Shown here: positions 7,423 to 7,928 of the stretch, piece by piece
How positions within the stretch are numbered: the stretch's first letter is position 1
How the letters are laid out: every line of letters starts with the position of its first letter
Program-made: the position numbers and the translations under genes
Assembly (NCBI GenBank): GCA_019508105.1
Contig: JAEKMB010000311.1
Location: forward strand, 1-7,928
Reading direction: 5' to 3'
From: Alphaproteobacteria bacterium
Lineage (GTDB): Bacteria > Pseudomonadota > Alphaproteobacteria > Micropepsales > Micropepsaceae
Length of the DNA: 7,928 bases
The notes under the pieces: generated by a model
What the model saw: the letters and a program-made list of their open reading frames with translations, nothing else
The model's database searches: none
Told to the model about the DNA's origin: nothing

Positions 7423-7928
7423 ATGAAACGCCTTCTTTTCGCATGTTTGCTTCTGGCCGTACCTGCCATGGCGCAGGACGGGGCCGCCTATGGTCCGATG
7501 CTGGAAGGCTATGAATATCCCTTCCCGCTGCAGCATTACCGTTTCCAGAGCCAGGATGTGGCGATGGACATGGCGTATATGGACGTGAAGCCGGCCACGC
7601 CGAACGGGCACACGATTGTCTTGCTGCATGGCAAGAATTTTTGTTCCGCCACCTGGGAAGGCAGCATCCGGGCGCTGAGCGGCGCCGGCTTCCGGGTGAT
7701 CGCGCCCGACCAGGTGGGCTGGTGCAAATCCACCAAGCCGCAGCTTTACGAATACACTTTCGAGCAACTGGCGGCGAACACCCACGAGCTTTTGAAATCG
7801 CTGGGCATCACCCGCGCCATTGTGATGGGCCATTCCACCGGCGGCATGATGGCGATGCGCTATGGCCTGACTTTTCCTAGCGATACCGAAAGGCTGGTGC
7901 TGGTCGATCCGCTGGGACTGGAAGACTG
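7423..7928 (+). CDS. Exported alpha/beta-hydrolase fold protein, 3'-truncated by window edge
   Basis: The first 168 residues are visible and the frame stays open to the window end. MKRLLFACLLLAVPAMAQ is a classic Sec signal peptide with cleavage near AMA/Q (17-18). The mature part starts with EYPFPLQHYRFQSQ and AMDMAYMDV, typical of a widespread proteobacterial hydrolase family, then oxyanion motif LLHGKNFCSATWE (67-79), APDQVGWCKS (94-103), QLAANTHELLKSLGI (115-129) and nucleophile elbow GHSTGGM with Ser138. The elbow has Thr where GHSMGG is more common. The acid and base residues lie beyond the window. The start ATG is supported by the signal peptide but no Shine-Dalgarno lies at normal distance (AAGGCG at 7405-7410 is too far). 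It is divergent from the 7326 esterase by 96 bases. Substrate unknown; fold and export confident. Confidence 0.88.
   Translation, partial: MKRLLFACLLLAVPAMAQDGAAYGPMLEGYEYPFPLQHYRFQSQDVAMDMAYMDVKPATPNGHTIVLLHGKNFCSATWEGSIRALSGAGFRVIAPDQVGWCKSTKPQLYEYTFEQLAANTHELLKSLGITRAIVMGHSTGGMMAMRYGLTFPSDTERLVLVDPLGLED

Noticed and set aside
1..7928. CRISPR arrays, tRNA or rRNA genes, transposase or phage genes
   Set aside because: No regularly spaced direct repeats, no cloverleaf or rRNA-like segments and no mobile-element protein motifs were seen.

Overview
The window reads as ordinary high-GC bacterial chromosome, most likely from an alphaproteobacterium. The basis for that is the GC-rich codon use, the DusA-type tRNA dihydrouridine synthase, an HAE-1 type RND pump, periplasmic quinoprotein and esterase genes, and a C/G-rich palindromic intergenic element of the CCTCCCC...GGGGAGG kind. 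The genus cannot be fixed from the sequence. The window carries six protein-coding genes, two of them cut by its edges. I see no RNA gene, insertion sequence, phage gene or CRISPR array.

Layout. (1) Bases 1-1968 (+) hold the C-terminal two thirds of an AcrB/MexB-like RND multidrug pump; its N-terminal part lies upstream. (2) Bases 1969-2097 are noncoding and hold two nested or adjacent palindromes and a very strong Shine-Dalgarno sequence. (3) Bases 2098-3198 (+) encode an exported alpha/beta hydrolase. (4) Bases 3195-5264 (-) encode a periplasmic PQQ-dependent dehydrogenase of the glucose dehydrogenase class. It converges on the hydrolase so tightly that the two stop codons share the tetranucleotide CTAG. 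(5) Bases 5265-5417 form a divergent control region. (6) Bases 5418-6395 (+) encode DusA, which appears to lack a ribosome binding site. (7) Bases 6310-7326 (-) encode an exported esterase of the acetyl-xylan/feruloyl-esterase-like group. Its C-terminal end is abnormal and runs 86 bases into dusA on the opposite strand. (8) Bases 7327-7422 form a second divergent control region. (9) From 7423 to the window end (+) lies a third exported alpha/beta hydrolase, cut by the window edge and also without a clear ribosome binding site.

How the genes may work together. Four of the six products are predicted to act outside the cytoplasm: three unrelated-looking alpha/beta hydrolases and one quinoprotein dehydrogenase. 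A loose reading is a scavenging neighbourhood in which exported esterases or lactonases release or process small sugar or alcohol compounds that the quinoprotein oxidises at the periplasmic face. The strands alternate (+,+,-,+,-,+), so this is not one operon, and the functional link is inference only. DusA is a housekeeping tRNA-modifying enzyme and the RND pump is a separate export function.

I do not see a convincing undescribed system. The points most worth a second look are the replaced C-terminus of the 6310-7326 esterase, the palindromic intergenic element after the RND gene, and the two candidate leaderless starts (5418 and 7423).
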